From NCBI RefSeq assembly GCF_025145285.1, contig NZ_CP102251.1, forward strand, positions 2,542,001 to 2,606,000: a stretch of 64,000 nucleotides of DNA, read 5' to 3'. Of the stretch, positions 43,379 to 52,459 are shown one piece after another (position 1 is the first letter of the stretch; each line of letters starts with the position of its first letter). The translations under genes were made by a program, and so were the position numbers. The notes under the pieces were generated by a model. It had not been told where the DNA came from. It saw only the letters and a program-made list of their open reading frames with translations, and did not search any database. The DNA is from Alistipes onderdonkii (GTDB taxonomy: Bacteria; Bacteroidota; Bacteroidia; Bacteroidales; Rikenellaceae).

Positions 43379-44551
43379 ATGGCAGAAAAGAGGGATTACT
43401 ACGAAGTGCTGGGCGTCCAGAAAAACGCTAACGCTGACGAAATAAAGAAGGCTTACCGCAAGGCGGCCATCCAGTACCACCCCGATAAAAACCCGGGTGA
43501 CAAGGAGGCCGAAGAGAAATTCAAGGAGGCGGCCGAGGCATACGATGTGCTGTCGAACCCCGACAAACGTGCCCGTTACGATCAGTTCGGCCATGCCGGG
43601 ATGAGCGGCGCCGCGGGTGGCGGGGCAGGCGGCTTCGGCGGCTTCAGCGGCGGCGGTTTCTCGATGGAGGATATCTTCTCGCAGTTCGGCGATATTTTCG
43701 GCGGACATTTCGGTGGCGGGTTCCGCTCGTCGTCGTCATCGGGCGGCGGGCGGCGCGTGAACCGGGGATCGGATATCCGCATCAAGGTCAGGCTGACCCT
43801 CGCAGAGATCGCCAACGGCGTCACCAAGAAACTCAAGATAAACAAGACCATCGCCTGCGATAAGTGCGGCGGTACGGGGGCCAAGGACAGCAACTCCTAC
43901 TCGACCTGTTCGACCTGCAACGGTACGGGTTATGTGACGCGTGTGGAGAACACCTTCTTCGGCCGTATGCAGACGCAGGGCGTCTGCCCCACGTGCGGCG
44001 GTACGGGCAAAGTCATCACCGCACCCTGCGACAAGTGCAAGGGCGAGGGAACCCTCCGCGGTCAGGAGGTCGTGGAGATCCGAATCCCGGCCGGCGTGGG
44101 CGAGGGGATGGTGCTCACCGTCACGGGCAAGGGTAATGCCGCCCGTCACGGAGGCGTCAACGGCGACCTGCAGGTCATGATCGAAGAGGAGTCCAATCCC
44201 GAGTTGGTGCGTGACGGCAACGACCTGATCCACAACCTCAATATCACCGTTACGACAGCCCTGCTGGGCGGTACGGTCGAGGTGCCGACGGTCGATGGCC
44301 GTGCCAAGATCAAGATCGCCCCGGGAACGCATGCCGGCAAGGTGCTGCGCCTGGGCGGCAAGGGGTTGCCCGACGTCAACGGCTATGGCCGCGGCGACGA
44401 ACTGGTCGTGGTCGACATCACGATCCCTTCGAAGCTTAGTGCCGAGGAGAAGCGGCTGGTCGAACAGCTGGCGCAGCAGCCCGGTTTCCAGCATGCCGAA
44501 TCGGTCAAGAACCAGAATATCTTCGAGCGGATGAAGAGTTTCTTCCGGTAG
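43379..44551 (+). CDS. dnaJ: Chaperone DnaJ
   Basis: The 390-residue protein is a full type I DnaJ: J domain with the HPD motif (YHPDKNPG), Gly/Phe-rich linker with long Gly runs (about 75-125), four zinc-binding repeats (CDKCGGTG, CSTCNGTG, CPTCGGTG, CDKCKGEG), and the C-terminal substrate domains. It recruits unfolded protein to DnaK. It is translated with grpE from the same message. Confidence 0.97.
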   Translation: MAEKRDYYEVLGVQKNANADEIKKAYRKAAIQYHPDKNPGDKEAEEKFKEAAEAYDVLSNPDKRARYDQFGHAGMSGAAGGGAGGFGGFSGGGFSMEDIFSQFGDIFGGHFGGGFRSSSSSGGGRRVNRGSDIRIKVRLTLAEIANGVTKKLKINKTIACDKCGGTGAKDSNSYSTCSTCNGTGYVTRVENTFFGRMQTQGVCPTCGGTGKVITAPCDKCKGEGTLRGQEVVEIRIPAGVGEGMVLTVTGKGNAARHGGVNGDLQVMIEEESNPELVRDGNDLIHNLNITVTTALLGGTVEVPTVDGRAKIKIAPGTHAGKVLRLGGKGLPDVNGYGRGDELVVVDITIPSKLSAEEKRLVEQLAQQPGFQHAESVKNQNIFERMKSFFR

Positions 44552-44892
44552 GGAAGCAGCGGTTTGCATATGCGGCGGGATGTCGGGGGACTTTGCGGGC
44601 CACGGCATTCCGCCGTCGTTCGCAGCGCCTCTTCCGCTGCGGTGCACGGAGGCTTGCGGGCGTATTCCCCGCCGCCTTTCCCGGGGCCATTGCGCCTGTT
44701 ACCAGCCTGTTTGAGGGGTGTTTCCCCTCCCGCACCGCTGCCGGGGTTTTCCCCTGCTGCGGGGCATCGGACGTCTGGCACCGCATCCTCGGCAGGACTT
44801 TACGGGCGCCGCAGGCGGAAAAAAGGGTTTTGCAGGCAATAAAATTGCCGGAGAATTCGTATCTTTACCAAAAATAATTAGGAGGACACGCC
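44552..44892. other. Intergenic region after dnaJ
   Basis: These 341 bases have short open frames on both strands, none recognisable. Near the right end TATCTTTA (44860-44867) differs at the last base from the -7 consensus and could serve the membrane protein and mutL. No clear terminator for dnaJ is seen. Confidence 0.6.
44880..44885 (+). promoter_or_regulatory. Strong Shine-Dalgarno AGGAGG
   Basis: AGGAGG lies seven bases before the ATG at 44893. Most genes in this window, as in the phylum generally, have A-rich leaders instead, so a full Shine-Dalgarno sequence stands out and fixes the start. Confidence 0.7.
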
Positions 44893-45336
44893 ATGTTAGG
44901 TTTCACCCCGTTCAAGAGACACGCCAACAAGTTCAACTACATACCGCGCTACTACGATCCCGAAAAGGAGGCGCGCGAGCAGCGCCGTGCCGAACTTCGC
45001 GGCGAGAGGGTCGAAGACGGGGATCGTGAGTACCGTCCCGGACAATATATCCGTACGCAGCGCGATGCCCGTGCCGCCCGCCGTTCCAAGGAGGATGACA
45101 AGGGTCGTATGCGCATCTGGAAGATGGCCGGTGCCGCAGTTATCGTCCTGCTGTTCATCTACATCCTTTATCCGAAGCTCGCCGATGTGTTCCTGCGCGC
45201 CCGTACGGCGCCGGCACAGACCGAATCCGCTGCCACCGAATCCGCTCCGCGCAACGGGCTCGACCAGACGGGTATTTCCGACGTAGAGTGGCAGGAGCAG
45301 CCTATCACGGTGGTTCCCAACGATTATCAGGAATAA
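44893..45336 (+). CDS. Single-pass membrane protein upstream of mutL, function unknown
   Basis: The 147-residue protein has a basic and acidic N-terminal half (YDPEKEAREQRRAELRGER) predicted to be helical and cytoplasmic, one membrane segment at about 77-97 (AAVIVLLFIYILYPKLADVF), and a short polar tail. I know similar proteins next to mutL in Bacteroidota but no function. Its stop abuts the mutL start directly (TAA then ATG). Confidence 0.75.
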   Translation: MLGFTPFKRHANKFNYIPRYYDPEKEAREQRRAELRGERVEDGDREYRPGQYIRTQRDARAARRSKEDDKGRMRIWKMAGAAVIVLLFIYILYPKLADVFLRARTAPAQTESAATESAPRNGLDQTGISDVEWQEQPITVVPNDYQE

Positions 45337-47400
45337 ATGGCAGATAAGATCAGATTATTACCCGAAGTCGTCGCCAACCAGATTGCTGCGGGCGAGGTCG
45401 TCAACCGTCCCGCATCGGTGGTCAAGGAGATGATGGAGAACGCCATCGACGCCGGCGCCCGTACCGTGAAGGTCAACTTCCGTGACGGGGGCAAGGATTT
45501 GATCCAGATCGTCGACGACGGCTCGGGCATGTCGCCCATCGACGCGCGTATGGCCTTCGACCGCCATGCCACCAGCAAGATAACTTCCGTCGAAGACATC
45601 TACGCCCTCAATACGTTCGGGTTCCGCGGCGAGGCGCTCGCTTCGATCGCCGCCGTGGCGCAGGTCGAACTGCGCACGCGGCAGGAGGGCGACGAGGTGG
45701 GTACCCAGACCGAAATCAACGGCGGCCAGTTCGCCGGGCAGACTCCCGTGATGTGTCCCGTGGGGGCGCAGTTCTTCGTGCGCAACCTTTTTTACAACGT
45801 GCCCGCCCGCCGCCGTTTCCTCGACAAGAGTACGACTTCGGCCGCACAGATCAAGGCCGAATTCCAGCGTGTTGCGCTGTGCAACCCCCATATCGCCTTC
45901 GAACTTTACGCCAACGACGCTCCGGTCTATACGCTCTGTGCCACGTCGCTGGCGGGACGTATCGTTGACGTGGTGGGACGCCATATCAAGCAGAACCTGC
46001 TGGAGGTCGATGCCGACACCTCGATCGCCCGCATCGGGGGCTATATCGGCCGTCCGGCTGCCGCCAAGCGGCGCAACGGCGAGCAGTACCTCTTCGTCAA
46101 CGGACGTTATTTCAAGAGTTCGTACCTCACGAGCGCCATCATGAAGGCCTATGAGAAACTGATCCCCGAGAGCAGTTCGCCTTCCTATTTCCTCTACCTG
46201 ACGATCGACCCTTCGCGCATCGACGTCAATGTCCACCCGCAGAAGACCGAAGTGAAATTCGCCGACGAGGAGGCCGTCTGGCAGATCATCAACGCCGCCG
46301 TGCGCGAGACGCTCGCCAAGACGGGGGCCGTGCCGCTGATGGATTTCGACCGCGACGGCATCGTCGAGATCCCGGCATTGAGCAAAGGGGCCGTCTACAG
46401 CGAGCCCCGCGCCATGTCCAACGGCGACTACAATCCGTTCCGCGAGGAGTATATCGACCCTACGGCACCCGATCCCAATGTCGATTTCACGGGCTTCGAT
46501 GTCCCGTACGACGATCGCGGACAGACGCTTTCCGATACGGCCGGGACGGGCTTCGCCCCGCGCGCCGGTATGGGCGGCGGCAAGTCGGGGGACAGTGCGT
46601 CCGGTGGCAGCCTGCCCGGCGGGCTGCGCAGCGCCGGCAGCGGATTTACCCTTCCGCAAACCCCGCCGGCGGGGGAGGATTTCACCATCCCTTCCTCGGC
46701 AGCCGACGGGTTCGAGGATTTCGTTTCGGGGAGCAGTTTCGAGGTGGAGTCCGGCGCCGGGTTCGGGACGAGTGCCCTGGAGTTCATCCCTTCCGGGGCT
46801 ACGGCCGGGCAGCAGCGGCTGGCGGTCGAGGGGCGTCCGGAATTTACCGATCCCCTGCCGTTGGGCGGCGGGTACCTCGCCGCGCTGCTGGGCGGGAGGT
46901 TCGTCGTGGTGGACGTGCGGCGTGCCCGCGAGCGCATTCTTTATGAGGATTACCTGAAGATGCTCGGAAACGGGTCTTCCGTGAGCCAGCAACTGCTTTT
47001 TCCCGAGCGGCTGGTGTTGTCGGGCGACGAATATGCGCTGCTCGAGGAGAACGCCGTGGAATTCGCGTCGCTGGGATTCGACATCGACTTTGCGGGGGAG
47101 GGGACGATCGAGGTGAAGGGCACTCCGGCCGATATGCCGGCCGATGCCGTCGACCAGATGGTCTACGACCTGCTGCAAGCCTTTTCGACGCCCGTGTCGC
47201 TCGCGGATCAGCGCCGCGAGAAGATCGCCGCCGTCATGGCGCGCGGCGGGGCGAAAGGCATTCCCCGCAATATGTCGCGCGACGAAGCCGCCGTACTGCT
47301 CGCCCAGCTCGCCGCTACGGGCAATTTCAGTTTCTCGCCCTCGGGCAAAGCCATAACTGCAGAAATAACCCCCGAAGATATCCGTACCAAACTGGGATAA
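45337..47400 (+). CDS. mutL: DNA mismatch repair protein MutL
   Basis: The 687-residue protein has the GHKL ATPase motifs ENAIDAGA (about 29-36), DDGSGM and TSKI, and GFRGEALAS. The N-terminal transducer domain ends about residue 330. A variable Gly/Ser/Pro-rich linker (about 390-495) and a C-terminal dimerisation domain (500-687) follow. The zinc-binding endonuclease motif DQHAxxER is not seen; the place holds DVRRARERILYEDY, so the protein probably lacks nicking activity. It couples MutS recognition to repair. Confidence 0.95.
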   Translation: MADKIRLLPEVVANQIAAGEVVNRPASVVKEMMENAIDAGARTVKVNFRDGGKDLIQIVDDGSGMSPIDARMAFDRHATSKITSVEDIYALNTFGFRGEALASIAAVAQVELRTRQEGDEVGTQTEINGGQFAGQTPVMCPVGAQFFVRNLFYNVPARRRFLDKSTTSAAQIKAEFQRVALCNPHIAFELYANDAPVYTLCATSLAGRIVDVVGRHIKQNLLEVDADTSIARIGGYIGRPAAAKRRNGEQYLFVNGRYFKSSYLTSAIMKAYEKLIPESSSPSYFLYLTIDPSRIDVNVHPQKTEVKFADEEAVWQIINAAVRETLAKTGAVPLMDFDRDGIVEIPALSKGAVYSEPRAMSNGDYNPFREEYIDPTAPDPNVDFTGFDVPYDDRGQTLSDTAGTGFAPRAGMGGGKSGDSASGGSLPGGLRSAGSGFTLPQTPPAGEDFTIPSSAADGFEDFVSGSSFEVESGAGFGTSALEFIPSGATAGQQRLAVEGRPEFTDPLPLGGGYLAALLGGRFVVVDVRRARERILYEDYLKMLGNGSSVSQQLLFPERLVLSGDEYALLEENAVEFASLGFDIDFAGEGTIEVKGTPADMPADAVDQMVYDLLQAFSTPVSLADQRREKIAAVMARGGAKGIPRNMSRDEAAVLLAQLAATGNFSFSPSGKAITAEITPEDIRTKLG

Positions 47401-47415
47401 TCCGGTGGAAAAACG

Positions 47416-47423
47416 TACTTTTG
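47416..47423 (+). promoter_or_regulatory. -7 box TACTTTTG for the rhomboid gene
   Basis: TACTTTTG is a full -7 match only 16 bases before the ATG at 47439, so the leader would be under ten bases. This would let the rhomboid group be transcribed apart from mutL. Confidence 0.45.
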
Positions 47424-47438
47424 TAAAAATTTTACGCA

Positions 47439-48044
47439 ATGAACAGCTATTTTCAGACACCCCCGGTGGTGAAAAACCTGATAATCATCAATGCCCTGGT
47501 CTACATGGCTACGGCCCTGATCCAACCGGCACATAACGCCATCATGGAGTATTGCGCCCTGTGGCTGGGAGCGCCGTTGTTCCACACCTACCAGTTCGTC
47601 ACCTACATGTTCGTGCATGCCAATTTCGAGCATATCTTCTTCAATATGTTCGCCTTGTGGATGTTCGGGCGTACGTTGGAATACGAATTGGGGTCGAAGC
47701 GTTTCCTGACCTATTACATGGTTTGCGGCATCGGTGCGGCGCTGATCCAGTATTTCACGGCGCTGGCGTTCGGCGAGCTGCCCATGTCGCTGGTCGGTGC
47801 TTCGGGCGCGGTGATGGGGCTGCTGCTCGCCTTCGGCGTCATGCACCCCAATGCGGTCATCATGCTGCTGATCCCGCCGATCCCGATGAAGGCCAAATGG
47901 TTCGTCATCATCTACGGCGTCATCGAACTTTTCCTCGGCTGGCGCGGCGTAGGCAATGTGGCGCATTTCGCCCACGTGGGCGGTATGCTTTGGGGTTTCC
48001 TGCTGCTCCACTGGTGGAAGCAGCGCGGCATAATCCGCTTCTGA
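47439..48044 (+). CDS. Rhomboid family intramembrane serine protease
   Basis: The 201-residue membrane protein has six hydrophobic segments. The catalytic pair is visible: Ser122 in GASGAVMG and His179 in FAHVGGMLWG. HxxFNMFALWMFG (about 65-77) is the conserved HxxxN-type segment after helix 1. Rhomboids cleave single-pass membrane proteins within the bilayer; the substrate is unknown. The EEP gene begins four bases after its stop. Confidence 0.93.
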   Translation: MNSYFQTPPVVKNLIIINALVYMATALIQPAHNAIMEYCALWLGAPLFHTYQFVTYMFVHANFEHIFFNMFALWMFGRTLEYELGSKRFLTYYMVCGIGAALIQYFTALAFGELPMSLVGASGAVMGLLLAFGVMHPNAVIMLLIPPIPMKAKWFVIIYGVIELFLGWRGVGNVAHFAHVGGMLWGFLLLHWWKQRGIIRF

Positions 48045-48048
48045 GCCG

Positions 48049-49203
48049 ATGTCCGGCGAATTCTATAAGAACGATTACGGCAGCCGGCGCGGGGAGAAAC
48101 CGCACCGCAGCCTGCTCATGTGGCTGCTCGACCTGGTGATGACGCTCCTGACCGTCGTTGTCGGGGCCACGATGGCCGTCACCTATTTCGTCCCTTATGT
48201 GAACCCCGCCGGGGTCTGGTTCTTTCCCCTGCTGGGGCTTGCCGCCCCGGCGATCTACGTCGCTACGGTCATCCTGGCGCTCTACTGGGTCATCCGCTGG
48301 CGGCTGCTCCGCGCCGGGACGATGCTGGCGCTGGTCGTCATCGGTCTCTTCAAGGTTTCGCTCTTCTATAAGCCCGAATTCCGCCGCAGCTACGGCGAGG
48401 AGAGCTACGACCGCCGGGCTTTCAAGGTCATGACCTATAACGTGCGCAGTTTCTTCGGCGAAAGCGGAGCCAGCAATGTCGATGACATCGTGCGCCTGAT
48501 CGGCGAATACGATCCCGATATCGTCTGCATGCAGGAGTTCAATGCCCGCCTGGCCGAGAAATCCGACGATTTCGCCCTGTTGGACGAGAAATACGAAAGC
48601 GCGGCCTTCGGCCGTACGCAGGCTCCCGATTCGCTGTACGGGGCATCGCTTTTCATCCTGAGCAAATACCGTATCCTGCGCTCGGGCATCGTGCTGACCC
48701 CCAATACGTCGGTCTGGGCCGACCTGCTGATCGGTGACGATACGGTGCGCGTGTTCAACAACCACCTGCGTTCGACGGCGATCAAGGCGGCCGACAACGA
48801 ATATATCACCAACCGCGATTTCATCTCCGACACGGCACGCGAAGTCAAGATCCGCAGCATCGTGAGCCGCCTGCGCGAGAACAGCATCCTGCGTGCCGCA
48901 CAGGTCGACAGCATTGCCGATGTCATCGCCGACGCGCGTGCGCGGTGCATCGTCTGCGGCGATTTCAACGATACGCCGATGTCCTATGTCTACCGCACGA
49001 TGGCCGGGGGGCTGAACGACGCTTTCAGCAAGAGCGGTTCGGGCTATTCGCATACTTTCCGCGGCTTCTTCAATACGCTGCGCATCGACTATGTCCTCTG
49101 CTCCGACAGTTTCGACCCGGTTTCCTACGAGGTGCCTCTGGTCGAATATTCGGATCACCTGCCCGTCGTGGTGCGTCTCCAAAAGAATCTACTGAATAAC
49201 TAA
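48049..49203 (+). CDS. Membrane-anchored endonuclease/exonuclease/phosphatase family protein
   Basis: The 384-residue protein has three N-terminal membrane segments (about 22-47, 53-80 and 84-104) and an EEP catalytic domain (about 125-378) with MTYNVRSFFG, CMQEFN, GDFNDTP and YSDHLPVVVR. These residues bind the metal and phosphate in DNase I-like enzymes. The natural substrate of this membrane branch is unknown; a lipid or extracellular nucleic acid is possible. It forms a unit with the rhomboid gene. Confidence 0.9.
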   Translation: MSGEFYKNDYGSRRGEKPHRSLLMWLLDLVMTLLTVVVGATMAVTYFVPYVNPAGVWFFPLLGLAAPAIYVATVILALYWVIRWRLLRAGTMLALVVIGLFKVSLFYKPEFRRSYGEESYDRRAFKVMTYNVRSFFGESGASNVDDIVRLIGEYDPDIVCMQEFNARLAEKSDDFALLDEKYESAAFGRTQAPDSLYGASLFILSKYRILRSGIVLTPNTSVWADLLIGDDTVRVFNNHLRSTAIKAADNEYITNRDFISDTAREVKIRSIVSRLRENSILRAAQVDSIADVIADARARCIVCGDFNDTPMSYVYRTMAGGLNDAFSKSGSGYSHTFRGFFNTLRIDYVLCSDSFDPVSYEVPLVEYSDHLPVVVRLQKNLLNN

Positions 49204-50915
49204 TCCGATAAACTATGATTTTCGACTCTTTGAAGAACAGCGCGCTCTATTATCCGGTGAGCCCGCGTCTGGAAAAAGCCTTCGGCTTCATCGCTTCGAC
49301 CGACTGGGAAACGATGGAGCCGGGGATCCATGAACTCGACGGCAAGGACATCTATGTCAACGTAATGGAACCTGCGCTGAAAAAACCGGCGGATGCCAAA
49401 CTCGAAATACACGACGCCTATATCGACATCCAGGTGCTGATCCGCGGCGAGCAGGAGACTTTCGGGTGGAGCGAGCGTGCCGACCTGCGCAAGCCGCTGG
49501 GCGAATTCGATGCCGGGAAGGATATCCAGTTCTTCGACGATGAGCCGCAGACCTTCTATACGCTGCGCCCGGGGCAGTTCACGATCCTCTTCCCCGAAGA
49601 CGGCCATGCGCCGATGATCGGCGAGGGCGATGTGCGCAAGATCATTGTCAAAGTCCGCAGGTGATTCGTTGTCCGGGACAGATAACGGGCCGGTTCCCAT
49701 GCGTGGGAGCCGGCCCGTTCCGTTGTCAGGCAGCCGCGAGCCGTGGCGGGGCGAGGCGAGGCGCATCGCGAGGCGTATGCAGAGCCATGAGCAGACGGCG
49801 CAGACGACGAACACGGTGCCCGTCGAGAGAAGTATGTCGCCGATCCCGACCAGCGGCGAGACGATCCCGCCGAAGGCGAAGCATACGGCGCCCAGCAGTG
49901 CCGACGCCGTCCCCGCATTCTCCCGGGCACTTTCCATCGCCAGTGCCGTCGAAGTCGTGAAGGTTAGCCCCATGGCGAACAGGAGCGCGAACATCAGCAA
50001 CTCGTAAACCCAGAAGTTGCAGCCCGCGGCGAGGGCTATGGCTTCGGCCACGGCGAAGAAGATCATCCCCGCACAACCGGTGCTGGTGCCGTTTTCGGGG
50101 CGGCGGAACCTGACCGAGAGTGCGGCTGCGCCCCCGATGGCGACGGCGTTGACCGCAAAGCAGATGCTGAACTGGAAAGGCGTGAACCCGTAGTGCTGCT
50201 GCACGATAAAGGGCGACGAAGCGATGTTGGCGAACAATATGCCCTGGGCGAACCCCAACTGGAAGATATAGCACAGGTAGCGGCGGTTGCGGAGCGTCGT
50301 TTTGAACCCGCGGAGTATATCCGCCCACTCCACGGTGCTTCGGTTGGTTGCCGGGAGCGATTCGCTGAAACGGAAGCTGCCCGCGAGCAGCACTATGCCC
50401 AGTCCCAGCAGGATCGTGAAGATACCCCGCCAGCCGATGATGCCGGTGAGTGTTCCGCCGACGATCGGTGCCGCCACGGGGGCTATGCCGTTGATCGCTC
50501 CGATCAGGGCGAGCATCTTGGCCAGTTCGCGGCCTGAGAATTTGTCCGTCGCCACCGAGCGGGAGATCACGATGCCTCCCGACCCCGCGATGCCCTGCAC
50601 GAAGCGCAGAAACACGAACTGTTCGATGTCTGCGGCGAAGATGCAGAACACTGTCGAGCCCAGGAACAGCCACATGGCCGTCAGCAGCGGGGTGCGGCGG
50701 CCGTATTTGTCGCTCAGCGGCCCGAAGAAGAGCTGTCCGCAGGCCAGCCCGATCATGCTTGTGGTCAGTCCCAGCTGTACCATCGACGACGAGGTGCCGA
50801 AATCGTCCGCCATGGCGGGCAGCGCCGGCAGGTACATGTCGGTGACGAAGGGCCCGAATGCGGTCAGCAGCCCCAGCAGGACGAGCAGGAATGTTTTGGA
50901 ATTATCTTTATCCAT
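49200..50915 (-). CDS. Bcr/CflA-type multidrug efflux transporter with an abnormal 3' extension
   Basis: The first 395 or so residues form a twelve-helix MFS transporter of the drug-resistance Bcr/CflA group (TDMYLPALPAMA, GPLSDKYGRRTPLL, GIAGSGGIVISRSVATD). Family members end near this point. Here the frame has no stop and continues for about 170 residues, across a large hairpin and then antisense through the entire yhcH gene, ending at 49200. The tail looks like no natural protein. A one-base change near 49726 would end it at a TGA in another frame, so a lost stop, an indel, or a sequence error is likely. Confidence 0.8.
   Translation of the reverse strand: MDKDNSKTFLLVLLGLLTAFGPFVTDMYLPALPAMADDFGTSSSMVQLGLTTSMIGLACGQLFFGPLSDKYGRRTPLLTAMWLFLGSTVFCIFAADIEQFVFLRFVQGIAGSGGIVISRSVATDKFSGRELAKMLALIGAINGIAPVAAPIVGGTLTGIIGWRGIFTILLGLGIVLLAGSFRFSESLPATNRSTVEWADILRGFKTTLRNRRYLCYIFQLGFAQGILFANIASSPFIVQQHYGFTPFQFSICFAVNAVAIGGAAALSVRFRRPENGTSTGCAGMIFFAVAEAIALAAGCNFWVYELLMFALLFAMGLTFTTSTALAMESARENAGTASALLGAVCFAFGGIVSPLVGIGDILLSTGTVFVVCAVCSWLCIRLAMRLASPRHGSRLPDNGTGRLPRMGTGPLSVPDNESPADFDNDLAHIALADHRRMAVFGEEDRELPRAQRIEGLRLIVEELDILPGIEFAQRLAQVGTLAPPESLLLAADQHLDVDIGVVYFEFGIRRFFQRRFHYVDIDVLAVEFMDPRLHRFPVGRSDEAEGFFQTRAHRIIERAVLQRVENHSLSD
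49215..49664 (+). CDS. YhcH/YjgK/YiaL family protein
   Basis: The 149-residue protein matches this cupin-like family (DUF386) by EPGIHELDGKDIYV, HDAYIDIQVLIRGEE-like (here IRGEQETFGW), and FPEDGHAPMIGEG. Relatives such as NanQ speed sugar anomerisation in sialic acid metabolism; no sialic acid genes are near. It begins 11 bases after the EEP gene. The reading frame of the convergent transporter runs antisense through the whole gene. Confidence 0.9.
   Translation: MIFDSLKNSALYYPVSPRLEKAFGFIASTDWETMEPGIHELDGKDIYVNVMEPALKKPADAKLEIHDAYIDIQVLIRGEQETFGWSERADLRKPLGEFDAGKDIQFFDDEPQTFYTLRPGQFTILFPEDGHAPMIGEGDVRKIIVKVRR
49684..49719. terminator. Bidirectional hairpin between yhcH and the MFS gene
   Basis: A 16-bp stem with one G-T pair (arms AACGGGCCGGTTCCCA and TGGGAGCCGGCCCGTT, loop TGCG) begins 20 bases after the yhcH stop. 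There is no T run. Its place suggests it ends both convergent units, which supports the idea that the transporter gene should stop before it. Confidence 0.6.
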
Positions 50916-50938
50916 GTGCTTTTATGGTTTTGGCACCA

Positions 50939-50946
50939 CAAAAATA
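50939..50946 (-). promoter_or_regulatory. -7 box TATTTTTG for the MFS transporter
   Basis: On the minus strand TATTTTTG fits the consensus 23 bases before the start codon. No -33 match. Confidence 0.4.
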
Positions 50947-51030
50947 CACCGAATTATCGGGCGGTGATTGGCCTTTTCCTGCAGGGTGTGGTTCATTTTC
51001 GGCATGCGGACTGCCGTCCCGTCTGCCGGT

Positions 51031-51060
51031 AAAAGCCCCGGAGCGGAAGCTCCGGGGCTT
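51031..51060 (-). terminator. Terminator of the ugd unit
   Basis: A perfect 12-bp stem (AAGCCCCGGAGC / GCTCCGGGGCTT, four-base loop) ends on the minus strand with TTTT. It lies about 60 bases after the ugd stop. Confidence 0.8.
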
Positions 51061-51118
51061 ATTGCGGTGCAGGGCGCGGCATCGGCCGGATGCCCTGCGG
51101 CGGGTTATTTCCCGCCGC

Positions 51119-52435
51119 CTATTTCCCGATCCCGTAGTAGCGCAGCCCGGCGTTGAGCACCTCTTCCTTGTCGAAGATGTTGCGGCCGTCGACCAGGATG
51201 TTGTCGCGCATGAGCGTGAGCAATTGCGGCCAGTCGGGCATCCGGAACTGTTTCCACTCCGTGACGAGTGCGATGGCATCGGCGCCCTTTGCAGCTTCGT
51301 ACATCGAACCTGCGTAATGCACCCCTTCGTCGCCGATCCTGCGGCGGGCTTCCTCCATCGCCACGGGGTCGTAGACCCGAACCGTGGCGCCCGCCTTACG
51401 CAACAGGTCGATCACCACCAGTGCCGGCGCTTCGCGCATGTCGTCCGTTTCGGGCTTGAACGCGAGGCCCCATATCGCGATGGTTTTTCCGTGCAGGTCG
51501 CCCAGTGCCCGTTGCAGTTTGCCGAACAGGATGGATTTCTGCCCTTCGTTGACCCGTTCCACCGCCTCGATGACCTGCATCGTATAACCGTGTTCCTGGG
51601 CCGTACGGGCCAGGGCTTTCACGTCCTTGGGGAAGCACGAGCCGCCGTAGCCGCAGCCGGGGTAGAGGAACTTGCTGCCGATGCGGGCATCGGATCCGAT
51701 GCCCTTGCGCACCATTTCGACGTTCGCCCCTACCAGGTCGCAGAGATTGGCGATCTCGTTCATGAACGAAATGCGGGTCGCCAGCATGGCGTTGGCCGCG
51801 TATTTGGTCATTTCCGCCGAGGGGATGTCCATGAACAGCACCCGGAAATTGTTGATCAGGAACGGACGGTACAGGCGGGTCATCAGCTTGCGCGCCCGTT
51901 CGCTCTCGATGCCTACGACCACGCGGTCGGGCGACATGAAATCCTTGATGGCCGCGCCTTCCTTCAGGAATTCGGGGTTCGAGGCCACGTCGAACGGTAT
52001 CTTGCAGCCGCGTTTGTCTATCTCTTCCCGGATCACGGCCTTGACCTTCTGCGCCGTACCGACGGGTACGGTGCTTTTGGTGACGAGCACCGTATACTTC
52101 TTGATGTTGCGGCCGAACGCACGGGCGACTTCGAGCACGTATTTCAGGTCTGCCGAACCGTCCTCGTCGGGCGGTGTGCCGACGGCCGAGAAGACTACTT
52201 CCACCTTGTCCAGGCAGTCCGTCAACTCGGTCGTGAAGTGCAGGCGCCCCTCCTCGACATTGCGTTTGACGAGTTCTTCGAGCCCCGGCTCGTAAATCGG
52301 GATGAGGCCGTTGTTCAGGGCGTCGATCTTTTTCCTGTCGACGTCGACGCACGTAATATCGAGCCCCATTTCTGCGAAACAGGCACCCGATACGAGGCCG
52401 ACATAACCCGTACCCACGACTGCGATTTTCATCAT
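51119..52435 (-). CDS. ugd: UDP-glucose 6-dehydrogenase
   Basis: The 438-residue enzyme oxidises UDP-glucose to UDP-glucuronate for capsule or exopolysaccharide. The NAD site GTGYVGLVSGACFAEMG is at 8-24, KSTVPVGTA is in the middle, and the catalytic Cys267 sits in GCGYGGSCFPKD. The C-terminal UDP-binding domain (about 310-438) is complete. It lies 24 bases after the flavodiiron gene; the pairing has no obvious metabolic logic. No other glycan genes are next to it. Confidence 0.95.
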   Translation of the reverse strand: MMKIAVVGTGYVGLVSGACFAEMGLDITCVDVDRKKIDALNNGLIPIYEPGLEELVKRNVEEGRLHFTTELTDCLDKVEVVFSAVGTPPDEDGSADLKYVLEVARAFGRNIKKYTVLVTKSTVPVGTAQKVKAVIREEIDKRGCKIPFDVASNPEFLKEGAAIKDFMSPDRVVVGIESERARKLMTRLYRPFLINNFRVLFMDIPSAEMTKYAANAMLATRISFMNEIANLCDLVGANVEMVRKGIGSDARIGSKFLYPGCGYGGSCFPKDVKALARTAQEHGYTMQVIEAVERVNEGQKSILFGKLQRALGDLHGKTIAIWGLAFKPETDDMREAPALVVIDLLRKAGATVRVYDPVAMEEARRRIGDEGVHYAGSMYEAAKGADAIALVTEWKQFRMPDWPQLLTLMRDNILVDGRNIFDKEEVLNAGLRYYGIGK

Positions 52436-52459
52436 ATTATGTCCAAGTTTTTGGTTGGT

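Noticed and set aside
44552..44892. Possible RNA gene after dnaJ
   Set aside because: No conserved RNA signature, no promoter at its left end and no terminator found.
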